In this document: piece after piece, positions 1-6,802 of the stretch
Layout of the letters: every line of letters begins with the position of its first letter
Position numbering within the stretch: the stretch's first letter is position 1
DNA from: JBKHXU01 sp046565865
GTDB taxonomy: Bacteria; Pseudomonadota; Gammaproteobacteria; Acidiferrobacterales; Sulfurifustaceae
Length of the DNA: 6,875 bases
Direction: 5' to 3'
NCBI GenBank assembly: GCA_046565865.1
Contig: JBKHXU010000220.1
Location: forward strand, 1-6,875
Made by a program: the position numbers and the translations under genes
Notes under the pieces: model-generated
What the model was told of the DNA's origin: nothing
The model's input: the letters and a program-made list of their open reading frames with translations, nothing else
Database searches by the model: none

Positions 1-821
1 CCGACCTGCAACGTGAACATCGCGCCGCCGAGCGCCGACAACATCGCCGCCAATGCGAACACGAACACCTTGAGATTGGCGACGTCGTACCCGGAAAACC
101 GCACGCGATCTTCCTTGTCGCGCATCGCCAGCAGCAGCAGTCCGAACTTGGTCTTCAATATCCAGCGGCACAGAAACAGCGCGCCGAACAGCAGTAGCGC
201 GTTGGCGAAGTAGAGAATGTATTTCGCGCTGTTGGTGCGAATGTCCCAGCCGAGCAACGTCTTGAGATCGGTGATGCCGTTCACGCCGCCGGTCATGCCC
301 TGCTGACCGATGATGAGGATGGTCAGGATCAACGCGACCGCCTGCGTAATAATCGCGAAGTACACGCCGCCGACGCGGCGCTTGAACAACGCACCGCCGA
401 GCAGGAACGCGAGTAGTCCCGGCACCAGAAACACCGCGATCAACGCCAGCGGCAGCGACCGGAACGGTTCCCAAAACAGCGGCAGCGCGGTGAGCTGATT
501 CCAGTCCATAAAATCGGGGATGCCCGTGGTCGACTGGATTTTGGTGCTGATCGGATCGGACGCCTCGAGCTTCAAGAACATCGCCATGCAGTAACCGCCG
601 AGCCCGAAGAACACGCCCTGGCCGAGACTCAGAATGCCGCCGTAGCCCCAACACATCACGAGCCCGATGGCGACGAACGCGTACGTCAGGTACTTGCCGA
701 CCAGATTCAACCGAAAGATATCGAGCGCCAGCGGCAACACCACCAGGATCAGCAGCGCGAGCGCGGCGTAGCTCGCGAACTCGCGATTGCGACTGAGCAA
801 GGACTTGAGATCGGGCGTCAT
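1..821 (-). CDS. urtC: urea ABC transporter permease UrtC (3' end beyond the left edge)
   Basis: One of the two inner-membrane permease subunits of the urea ABC importer UrtABCDE, of the branched-chain amino acid (LivM-like) permease class. I translated it by hand from ATG at 821: it begins MTPDLKSLLSRNREFASYAA and stays open for 273 codons to the window edge. Family members are roughly 350-390 residues, so about the last quarter is missing. The hydrophobic helices include the family signature region GYGGILSLGQGVFFGLGGY (about residues 59-77). Further on come KRRVGGVYFAIITQA and the cytoplasmic coupling-loop region AMRDKEDRVRFSGYDV that contacts the ATPase. A Shine-Dalgarno GGGAGG lies at 829-834, 7 bases upstream. 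An ATG at 826 is excluded because it meets a stop two codons later. The gene starts 15 bases after the urtB stop, so it is co-transcribed and probably translationally linked. The identification rests on sequence resemblance and on position behind urtA and urtB. Confidence 0.93.
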   Translation of the reverse strand, partial: MTPDLKSLLSRNREFASYAALALLILVVLPLALDIFRLNLVGKYLTYAFVAIGLVMCWGYGGILSLGQGVFFGLGGYCMAMFLKLEASDPISTKIQSTTGIPDFMDWNQLTALPLFWEPFRSLPLALIAVFLVPGLLAFLLGGALFKRRVGGVYFAIITQAVALILTILIIGQQGMTGGVNGITDLKTLLGWDIRTNSAKYILYFANALLLFGALFLCRWILKTKFGLLLLAMRDKEDRVRFSGYDVANLKVFVFALAAMLSALGGAMFTLQV

Positions 822-836
822 CGCATTACCTCCCTT

Positions 837-1742
837 CTACTTGCGGATCTTGGCGGCGAACAGGCCGTGCGGCCGCGCCAGCAATATCAAAACGATGGTG
901 AGCAGCGTCAGCACCTTCGCCATCGATCCGGTCATGAAGAACTCGAGCGTCGATTGCGCCTGGGCGATGGTGAACGCCGAGGCCACGGTGCCGAGCAGAC
1001 TGGCGGCGCCGCCGAACACGACCACCAAGAACGAGTCGACGATGTAAAGCGAGCCACTGGTGGGTCCGGTCGTGCCGATGGTGGTGAACGCGGCGCCGGC
1101 GATGCCGGCGATGCCGCAGCCGGCGGCGAACGTGAGCCGGTCGACGCGTTTGGTATTGATACCGGCGGCGCCGGCCATGACCCGATTCTGCACCGTGGCA
1201 CGCACGTGCAGACCCCAACGCGAACGAAACAGCATCACCAACACCGCGCTGGTGAGCAGCAACGTCAACGCCATCACGAACAAGCCGTTTAACGGAATGT
1301 CGATGGTCTCGGTCGGCTTCCACGAACCGAGCAGCCACTCGGGCAGCGTCGCGCTCACCTCCTTGGCGCCGAACGTCGAACGAAACGCCTGCTGCATCGC
1401 CAGCCCCACCGCCCACGTGGCGAGCAGCGAGTCGAGCGGGCGGCGATAGAGATGGCGGATGATCAGCCGTTCCAGCACATATCCGGCACCGAAGGCGCAG
1501 AAGAACGCGCCGACGATGGCGAACAAAAAGTACGAACCGGTAAACGCGGGCAGGTATTCGTGCGCGATGTGCGAAAATAGATACGTGGTGTAAGCACCGA
1601 TGGTGAGGAACTCACCGTGCGCCATGTTGATCACGCCCATCTGGCCGAAGATGATCGCGAGCCCGAGCCCCATCAGCAGTAGTACGCAGAAGAAGCTCAG
1701 GCCGTTGAAGCCCTGCATCGCCAGTATCGAGAATATTTCCAT
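837..1742 (-). CDS. urtB: urea ABC transporter permease UrtB (short form, 301 aa)
   Basis: First permease subunit of the urea ABC importer (LivH-like class). It pairs with UrtC in the inner membrane to form the urea channel fed by UrtA and driven by UrtD/UrtE. The protein is almost wholly hydrophobic. Near the N-terminus it carries the family signature GLGLAIIFGQMGVINMAHGE (about residues 26-45). The coupling-loop region RATVQNRVMAGAAGINTKRV follows in the second half, then SLYIVDSFLVVVFGGAASLLGT, and the typical C-terminal end ARPHGLFAAKIRK. The start at 1742 is supported by GGAG at 1749-1752, 6 bases upstream. At 301 residues it is the compact form; from family knowledge, many proteobacterial UrtB proteins are near 500 residues, with an extra N-terminal exported extension that is absent here. 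It lies 78 bases downstream of urtA, the gap holding a strong hairpin, and 15 bases before urtC. Confidence 0.95.
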   Translation of the reverse strand: MEIFSILAMQGFNGLSFFCVLLLMGLGLAIIFGQMGVINMAHGEFLTIGAYTTYLFSHIAHEYLPAFTGSYFLFAIVGAFFCAFGAGYVLERLIIRHLYRRPLDSLLATWAVGLAMQQAFRSTFGAKEVSATLPEWLLGSWKPTETIDIPLNGLFVMALTLLLTSAVLVMLFRSRWGLHVRATVQNRVMAGAAGINTKRVDRLTFAAGCGIAGIAGAAFTTIGTTGPTSGSLYIVDSFLVVVFGGAASLLGTVASAFTIAQAQSTLEFFMTGSMAKVLTLLTIVLILLARPHGLFAAKIRK

Positions 1743-1773
1743 GGTCAGCTCCGCTGTTTCGCTTCCACCGCCT

Positions 1774-1818
1774 GCGTACCGGACGGCGGACCGTTGTCTC
1801 GTCCGCCGCCCGGTACGC
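1774..1818 (-). promoter_or_regulatory. strong intercistronic hairpin between urtA and urtB
   Basis: Two 18-base arms, 1774-1791 and 1801-1818, are complementary except at one position, which becomes a G-U wobble in the minus-strand transcript. The loop is 9 bases. The hairpin begins 2 bases after the urtA stop codon (TAA, 1821-1823) and ends 31 bases before the urtB start, leaving the urtB Shine-Dalgarno (1749-1752) unpaired. No U-rich run follows on the minus strand (the next bases read AGGCGGTGGAAGC), so it is not a textbook intrinsic terminator. Such hairpins after binding-protein genes commonly protect the upstream message from 3' exonucleases or cause partial termination, giving more binding protein than permease. 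That role is inferred here. Confidence 0.75.
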
Positions 1819-1820
1819 CG

Positions 1821-3098
1821 TTATTGATAACCCTTTGGGAACGGGTTGGGTTCGATCAACCCGGACTCATAGATCACTTTGAACTGTCCATCCTTCTGCG
1901 CCACGCCGATGCGCAGCTTGCTCCACAGGTGATGGTTCTCGTGCACCTTCACGTAACCCTCGGGCGCGGTCTTCAATTCGATGCCGGGCGAGGCGGCGGC
2001 GATTTTGTCGATGTCGAAGCTACCGGCCTTCTCCACCGCCGCCTTCCACAGCCACGGGCCGAGATACGCCGCCTGCGTGACGTCGCCGATGACCGCGTCC
2101 TTGCCGTACTTCTTCTTGAACGCGGCGACGAACGCCTTGTTGTTCGGGTTATCGAGACTCTGGAAGTACTTCATTGCCGCGTAGAAACCCTCGACGTTCT
2201 CGCCGCCGATACCGAGCACCTCGTCTTCGGTGACCGAGATCGTGAGCAGGTTCTGCGTCTTCGACGTTACGCCCGCCGCCTTGAGCTGCTTGTACCAGGC
2301 GACGTTGCTCCCGCCGACGATGATGCTGTACACCACGTCCGGCTTTTTAAGCTTGATCTTGTTGATGAGCGAGCCGAACTGCGTATGCCCGAGCGGGAAG
2401 TAATCCTCACCGACGACTTGGCCTTTGAGCACGTTCTCGATGTGCTTGCGCGCGATCTTGTTCGACGTGCGCGGCCAGATGTAGTCGGAGCCGACGAGAT
2501 AGAATGTCTTGGCCTTTTTCTCTTTCGCGATCCAGTCGAGGCCGGCGATGATCTGTTGCGTCGCCTCCTGGCCGGTGTAGATCACGTTCTTCGACTGTTC
2601 CAGGCCCTCGTAGAACGTCGGGTAATACAGCATGTTGTTGTACTGCTCGAACACCGGCAGCACCGCCTTGCGCGAGGCCGAGGTCCAGCAGCCCATCACC
2701 GCCGCCACCTTGTCTTTCAAGATGAGCTTCTTCGCCTTTTCGGCGAAGGTCGGCCAATCGCTGGCACCGTCTTCTTGAACCACTTTGATCTTGCGCCCGA
2801 GCACGCCGCCGGCGGCGTTGATCTGCTCGATCGCGAGTTGCTCGGCTTGGATCGATCCGGTCTCGCTGATCGCCATGGTGCCGGTGGCCGAGTGCAGTTG
2901 CCCGACCACGACTTCGGTATCGGTGACGGCAAGGCCGGTGGTGTTGACCTGCGCCGTCGGCGGTCCGGCGGCGTACGCCGGCGCCAGCGTTAGCGCTTGC
3001 AATGTCAGCACCGAACCGGCGACGGCCACGCGTCGCCACAGATGGCCCCCCGCCTGCGCGCGCGGCGGAAGTTGCGAGAAAGAGTTTTTGTTGAGCAT
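1821..3098 (-). CDS. urtA: urea ABC transporter substrate-binding protein UrtA
   Basis: Periplasmic urea receptor of the UrtABCDE importer, a type I periplasmic binding protein related to LivJ and to amide sensors (Peripla_BP_5 type). It has 425 residues, normal for UrtA. The N-terminus holds an export signal: a long n-region ending in WRR (21-23), a hydrophobic stretch (about 24-40), and a likely cleavage after AYA (41-43). Family-typical segments follow: VVVGQLHSATGTMAISETG (about 63-81), GCWTSASRKAVLPVFE, YYPTFYEGLEQSKNVIYTG, FYLVGSDYIWPRTSNKI and the C-terminal ESGLIEPNPFPKGYQ. The start at 3098 is chosen because AGGAG (3105-3109) lies 6 bases upstream. An in-frame ATG 18 bases earlier would place that Shine-Dalgarno inside the gene, and the frame's further extension to 3287 lacks binding-protein character. 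It is the first gene of the operon, divergent from the transporter-kinase gene. In known systems urtA is induced by nitrogen limitation; no clear site for this is visible here. Confidence 0.97.
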   Translation of the reverse strand: MLNKNSFSQLPPRAQAGGHLWRRVAVAGSVLTLQALTLAPAYAAGPPTAQVNTTGLAVTDTEVVVGQLHSATGTMAISETGSIQAEQLAIEQINAAGGVLGRKIKVVQEDGASDWPTFAEKAKKLILKDKVAAVMGCWTSASRKAVLPVFEQYNNMLYYPTFYEGLEQSKNVIYTGQEATQQIIAGLDWIAKEKKAKTFYLVGSDYIWPRTSNKIARKHIENVLKGQVVGEDYFPLGHTQFGSLINKIKLKKPDVVYSIIVGGSNVAWYKQLKAAGVTSKTQNLLTISVTEDEVLGIGGENVEGFYAAMKYFQSLDNPNNKAFVAAFKKKYGKDAVIGDVTQAAYLGPWLWKAAVEKAGSFDIDKIAAASPGIELKTAPEGYVKVHENHHLWSKLRIGVAQKDGQFKVIYESGLIEPNPFPKGYQ

Positions 3099-3347
3099 CG
3101 TCGACTCCTGTGTCATGCGTTGTTGTGCCAGGACGCGGTTGCGTACACGGCTCGCATTCAACGTGAAGCGAACGCCACCGCAAATACGTCGTTCGGCGTA
3201 CGGATACTTGCGAGAAGTTGGTGCGCACGCGCACCGGCTGCACCACGCGCGAACACGTGCGCGCGGGTTCACCCACCACACGCACATCGAATCACCGAGT
3301 TTCCGGCGTCCCTACGCATGGCTCACTAGTTGCAAAGCGTCGTTGGT

Positions 3348-3357
3348 CGGTCGACCG
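3348..3357. repeat. 10-base perfect palindrome CGGTCGACCG upstream of the hybrid kinase gene
   Basis: CGGTCGACCG is a perfect inverted repeat ending 5 bases before the Shine-Dalgarno of the transporter-kinase gene. Its position would suit a repressor operator or an element in the 5' leader. A 10-base palindrome is not rare in GC-rich DNA, and no second copy was noticed near urtA, so any function is speculative. Confidence 0.25.
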
Positions 3358-3362
3358 CGAGC

Positions 3363-3369
3363 GAGGAGG
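3363..3369 (+). promoter_or_regulatory. ribosome binding site GAGGAGG deciding the hybrid kinase start
   Basis: GAGGAGG is a near-perfect Shine-Dalgarno, and the only strong one ahead of the transporter-kinase frame. It lies 4 bases before an in-frame GTG (3374) and 31 bases before the first ATG (3401) that would give the usual family N-terminus. Its position favours the GTG start, although a 4-base spacing is on the short side. Confidence 0.6.
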
Positions 3370-3373
3370 CGGT

Positions 3374-6300
3374 GTGCGTGAGGCATTCGAAGTGGCCGCG
3401 ATGAACGCGCCGGCAACGCAACGGATCGTGAAGGTCCGTCGCGAGTACAACACCTGGGTGGCGAACGAGACGCTCGAGGACTACGCGTTGCGGTTCGCGC
3501 CGCGCGCGTTTCGCAAATGGTCGGAATGGCGCGTGGCCAACACTGCGATCGGCGCGGTGTCGTTCCTCGCGCTCGAGGCCATCGGCGGCTCGATCGCGCT
3601 GAACTACGGCTTCACCAACGCGTTCTGGGCCATCGTCGTCGTCGGGTTGATCATCTTCCTCACCGGCCTGCCGATCAGCTACTACGCCGCCAAGCACGGC
3701 ATCGACATGGACCTGCTGACGCGCGGCGCGGGATTCGGTTATCTCGGATCGACCATCACCTCGCTCATCTACGCCTCGTTCACCTTCATCTTCTTCGCCA
3801 TCGAAGCCGCCATCATGGCGCTCGCGCTCGAACTGTACTTCGGCATCCCGCTGTCGATCGGGTATCTACTCTGCTCGCTCGCGATCATTCCGCTGGTGAC
3901 GCACGGCATCACCATCATCAGTCGACTACAGATGTGGACGCAGCCGGTATGGATCGTGTTGCTGGTGTTGCCGTACGTCTTCGTCGCCTGGAAGAACCCG
4001 GACGCGCTGAGCGCCGCCACCACCTTCACCGGCAAGGCCGACAACGGCGCGCACTTCGACCCACTACTGTTCGGCGCCGCGGCCACCGTGGCGTTCTCGT
4101 TGATCGCGCAGATCGGCGAGCAGGCCGACTACCTGCGCTTCCTGCCGGAGAAGCGCCGCGCCAACCGCGGCCGCTGGTGGGCGGCGATGCTCAGCGCCGG
4201 CCCCGGCTGGATCGTGCCGGGCGCGGCGAAAATGCTGGGCGGGGCGTTTCTCGCGTTTCTCGCGCTGCAGCACGAGATCCCGTTCGCCAAGGCAGTGGAG
4301 CCGACGCAGATGTACCTGGTCGCGTATCAGTACGTGTTTCCCGCGGCCGGTTACGCGCTGCTTGCGACCGCCGCATTCGTCATCGTGTCGCAGGTGAAGA
4401 TCAACGTCACCAACGCCTATGCCGGCTCGCTCGCGTGGTCGAACTTCTTTTCGCGGCTGACGCACAGCCACCCGGGGCGCGTCGTGTGGCTCGTGTTCAA
4501 CGTCATAATCGCCGTGCTGCTGATGGAGCTCGGCGTGTTCAAGGCGCTGGAGCACGTGCTCGGGCTTTACTCCAACGTTGCCATCGCCTGGGTCGGTACT
4601 TTGGTGGCGGACTTGGTGGTGAACAAACCGCTCGGATTGAGTCCGCGCACGATCGAGTTTCGCCGCGCCTACCTGTACGACATCAACCCGGTCGGCGTCG
4701 GTTCGATGTTGGTCGCCTCAATTCTGTCGATCGCGGCGTACGCCGGGCTGTTCGGCGAGTACGCGCAGGCGTTCGCGCCGTTCATCGCGCTCATCACCGC
4801 GTTCGCGTGCGCGCCGGCGATCGCGGCGCTGACGCGCGGCAAGTACTACCTCGCGCGCCAGGACCCGCGTTCGCTGCACGCCGATCACATGCACCGCTGC
4901 ATCATCTGCGAAAACGACTTCGAGTCGGATGACATGGCGCAGTGCCCGGCGTACGGCGGCCCGATCTGCTCGCTCTGCTGCACGATCGAGTCGCGCTGCC
5001 GCGACCGCTGCCGGCGCGAGGCGAGCGTTTCACATCAGTGGGCGGCCTTGCTCGAGGCGCTGCTGCCGCCGCGATGGTCGCAGCAGCTGCTGCAAAGCCA
5101 GCTCGGTCACTACCTGTTGGTGCTGCTGGCGTTGACCTCGGTGTTGGCGATGATCCTCGGGCTCATGTACTACCAGGAGGCGGTGGTGCTGTCCGACGTG
5201 AGCGAGCCGATGCTGCCGACGTTGCGGCTGGTGTTGCTCAAGGTGTTCGCGGTACTGCTGCTGACCGCGGCGATCGGCGCCTGGTGGGTCGTGCTCGCGA
5301 ACCGCAGCCGCGAGGTGGCGCACAAGGAATCGGAATGGCAGATGTACTTGTTGACGCGCGAGATCGAGGCGCACCGGCTAACCACCGACAAGCTACAGCG
5401 CGCGAAGGAATCGGCGGAGCATGCGAACGACGCCAAGAGCCGCTATGTGACGCGCATGAGCCACGAGCTGCGCAGTCCACTCAACAGCATCTTGGGCTAC
5501 GCGCAGTTGCTGCAGAAGGACCGCGCGATCCCCGCGCCGCGGCGCGACGCCATCGGCGTCATCCATCGCAGCGGCGAACACCTGCTGAGTTTGATCGACG
5601 GTCTGCTCGACATCGCGCGCATCGAGGCCGGGAAACTACAGCTCGACCAGCGCGAAGTGCGGTTATCGCCCTTCATCGACCAGATCGCGCAGATGTTCCG
5701 CCTGCAGGCCGAGGACAAGGGCCTGCGTTTTTCCGTGGAGATCGACGGCCGCCTGCCCGCGGTGGTGCACGCGGACGAGGGCCGGTTGCGCCAGATACTG
5801 ATTAATTTGCTCAGCAACGCGGTCAAGTTCACCGATACCGGCAGCGTTACCTTGCGCGTGCGCTATCGCGGCGAGCTGGCGCATTTCGAAATCGAAGATA
5901 CCGGCATCGGCATCGCGGCGCCGGATTTGGAGCGCGTGTTCCTGCCGTTTGAACGCGCGCAACGGCGCCATGACGGTGGCACCGGGCTCGGCCTCACGAT
6001 CAGCAGCATGCTCACCAAGCTCATGGGCGGCCAGTTGACCGTCGTTAGCACCCCGGGCGGCGGCAGTCGCTTCGATGCCCATGTGTACCTGCCCGAAGTC
6101 GCGTCGCCGAAGACGGTGGCGCCGGTCGAAGCGCCGAAGGAGATCATTGGTTACCGCGGACCGCGGCGTAACGTGCTGGTGGTGGACGATCAGGCGCCGC
6201 AGCGCCAGTTGATCGCGAACATTTTGGCGCCGCTCGGATTCGAGGTGCGGCAAGCCGGCGACGGCGTCGAATGTTTTCACGAGGTGGCCGCGCGTCAGCC

Positions 6301-6802
6301 GGACGCGATTCTGCTCGATATCGTCATGCCCGGCGCCAGCGGCTGGGAGGTGTGCGGATCGCTGCGCGCCAACGGCGCGACGCGCGCGCCGATCATCATC
6401 GTCTCGGCCGACGCCATCGGCAATCCGGCCGCGCGCGTCGCCGGCGGCGCCGACGACTTTATTCTGAAACCGGTACTGGCCACCGAGTTGCTCGAAACGC
6501 TGCAGCGGCACTTGAACCTAGAATGGATTTACGGCGCTCGGCCCGACGTCGACGATGCACCCGCGAAACCGGCGGCATCGCCGCCGCTGCCGCCGCAAGA
6601 GCATATCCGCGCATTGATCGAGCTCGGGCACATCGGCTACGTCAAGGGTATTCTCGACAAACTCGACGATATCGAGCGCCTGGACCCGCAACGCTACGGC
6701 GAATTCACGCGCGATCTGCGTACGGCGGTGAAGGGATTCCAGCTCGACAAATACACGCGCTTGCTGCGCCAGGCACTCGACCATGCCGTCGCCGCCGCCT
6801 GA
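3374..6802 (+). CDS. NCS1-family transporter fused to hybrid sensor histidine kinase/response regulator
   Basis: Single membrane protein joining a transporter to a phosphorelay sensor. Residues are counted from ATG 3401 (1133 aa); the preferred GTG start at 3374, with GAGGAGG upstream, adds nine. Residues 1-45 hold the conserved lead-in YNTWVANETLEDYALRFAP. Residues 50-480 form about 12 helices of the NCS1 nucleobase/hydantoin/allantoin symporter family, including QVKINVTNAYAGSLAW (331-346). Residues 500-537 carry eight cysteines. Two helices follow (about 570-588 and 610-632), then a charged, coiled-coil-like linker (634-680). The kinase core has the H-box MSHELRSPLN with H688, N-box N802/N806, the D833-T-G-I-G loop and the G859-G-T-G-L-G-L lid. 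The receiver (about 925-1045) has D929/D930, phosphoacceptor D973, S1002 and K1023. A helical tail runs from about 1065 to the end. All catalytic residues appear intact, so it should autophosphorylate on H688 and transfer to D973. Ligand and target are unknown. Divergence from urtABC suggests sensing of urea or a related nitrogen compound. Confidence 0.93.
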   Translation: MREAFEVAAMNAPATQRIVKVRREYNTWVANETLEDYALRFAPRAFRKWSEWRVANTAIGAVSFLALEAIGGSIALNYGFTNAFWAIVVVGLIIFLTGLPISYYAAKHGIDMDLLTRGAGFGYLGSTITSLIYASFTFIFFAIEAAIMALALELYFGIPLSIGYLLCSLAIIPLVTHGITIISRLQMWTQPVWIVLLVLPYVFVAWKNPDALSAATTFTGKADNGAHFDPLLFGAAATVAFSLIAQIGEQADYLRFLPEKRRANRGRWWAAMLSAGPGWIVPGAAKMLGGAFLAFLALQHEIPFAKAVEPTQMYLVAYQYVFPAAGYALLATAAFVIVSQVKINVTNAYAGSLAWSNFFSRLTHSHPGRVVWLVFNVIIAVLLMELGVFKALEHVLGLYSNVAIAWVGTLVADLVVNKPLGLSPRTIEFRRAYLYDINPVGVGSMLVASILSIAAYAGLFGEYAQAFAPFIALITAFACAPAIAALTRGKYYLARQDPRSLHADHMHRCIICENDFESDDMAQCPAYGGPICSLCCTIESRCRDRCRREASVSHQWAALLEALLPPRWSQQLLQSQLGHYLLVLLALTSVLAMILGLMYYQEAVVLSDVSEPMLPTLRLVLLKVFAVLLLTAAIGAWWVVLANRSREVAHKESEWQMYLLTREIEAHRLTTDKLQRAKESAEHANDAKSRYVTRMSHELRSPLNSILGYAQLLQKDRAIPAPRRDAIGVIHRSGEHLLSLIDGLLDIARIEAGKLQLDQREVRLSPFIDQIAQMFRLQAEDKGLRFSVEIDGRLPAVVHADEGRLRQILINLLSNAVKFTDTGSVTLRVRYRGELAHFEIEDTGIGIAAPDLERVFLPFERAQRRHDGGTGLGLTISSMLTKLMGGQLTVVSTPGGGSRFDAHVYLPEVASPKTVAPVEAPKEIIGYRGPRRNVLVVDDQAPQRQLIANILAPLGFEVRQAGDGVECFHEVAARQPDAILLDIVMPGASGWEVCGSLRANGATRAPIIIVSADAIGNPAARVAGGADDFILKPVLATELLETLQRHLNLEWIYGARPDVDDAPAKPAASPPLPPQEHIRALIELGHIGYVKGILDKLDDIERLDPQRYGEFTRDLRTAVKGFQLDKYTRLLRQALDHAVAAA
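4898..5011 (+). other. eight-cysteine module between transporter and kinase parts
   Basis: Within the fusion protein, residues 500-537 contain cysteines at 500, 503, 515, 523, 526, 527, 533 and 537: a CxxC pair, a lone Cys, a CxxCC cluster and two further Cys spaced by three. The surrounding residues (CIICENDFESDDMAQCP) resemble a treble-clef or zinc-ribbon knuckle. The 12th transporter helix ends near 480 and the next helix starts near 570. Since NCS1 proteins have cytoplasmic termini, the module should face the cytoplasm. Zinc binding, an iron-sulfur cluster or a thiol redox switch are all possible; the sequence does not decide among them. Confidence 0.7.

Larger units (their letters stand above)
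3099..3373. promoter_or_regulatory. divergent intergenic region between urtA and the transporter-kinase gene
   Basis: This 275-base stretch must carry promoters for both units. No strong consensus promoter is evident. On the minus strand a weak sigma70-like pair can be drawn: TTGCGG (3178-3183) and TTGAAT (3156-3161) with a 16-base spacer, upstream of urtA. It matches consensus only partly and is a guess. The centre (about 3221-3270) is rich in alternating GC and CACGCGC-type repeats, including GTGCG-CACG-CGCAC arms at 3221-3234. A 10-base palindrome lies at 3348-3357. No tRNA, riboswitch or small gene is recognised. Open frames crossing this region (for example, the plus-strand frame open from 3218) lack recognisable protein character. 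Confidence 0.4.

Noticed and set aside
1774..1818. Intrinsic (Rho-independent) terminator after urtA
   Set aside because: The stem is strong but is not followed by a U-rich run on the minus strand, and urtB follows in the same operon orientation.
1794..2993. 399-codon plus-strand open frame opposite urtA
   Set aside because: It is antisense to a clear UrtA gene and its product is rich in Arg, Asp, Leu and His with no domain pattern: the usual shadow frame in GC-rich DNA.
3005..3038. Twin-arginine export signal in UrtA
   Set aside because: The WRRVAV sequence has the RR pair, but lacks the preceding S/T and the usual F/L-K positions, so an ordinary Sec signal is equally or more likely; not claimed.
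3115..3130. Sigma54-like element upstream of urtA (TGGCAC followed by GC on the minus strand)
   Set aside because: The GG-to-GC spacing is one base short of the required ten, the TTGC box is not matched, and the predicted transcription start would fall in the urtA Shine-Dalgarno.
3218..3373. Upstream extension of the transporter-kinase frame to ATG 3218
   Set aside because: The extra residues are Arg/Thr-rich and low in character, there is no good Shine-Dalgarno at 3218, and GAGGAGG at 3363-3369 points to a start at 3374 (or 3401).
3517..4932. 471-codon plus-strand open frame inside the transporter part of the fusion
   Set aside because: It is a shifted reading of the NCS1 gene, Arg/His-rich with no hydrophobic helices, whereas the main frame has a recognisable transporter.
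6629..6649. Possible HPt phosphotransfer histidine in the C-terminal tail (H1077, GHIGYVKG)
   Set aside because: The HPt motif is HxLKG with lysine three residues after the histidine; here the KG is five residues away and the helix pattern is too short for a four-helix HPt bundle.
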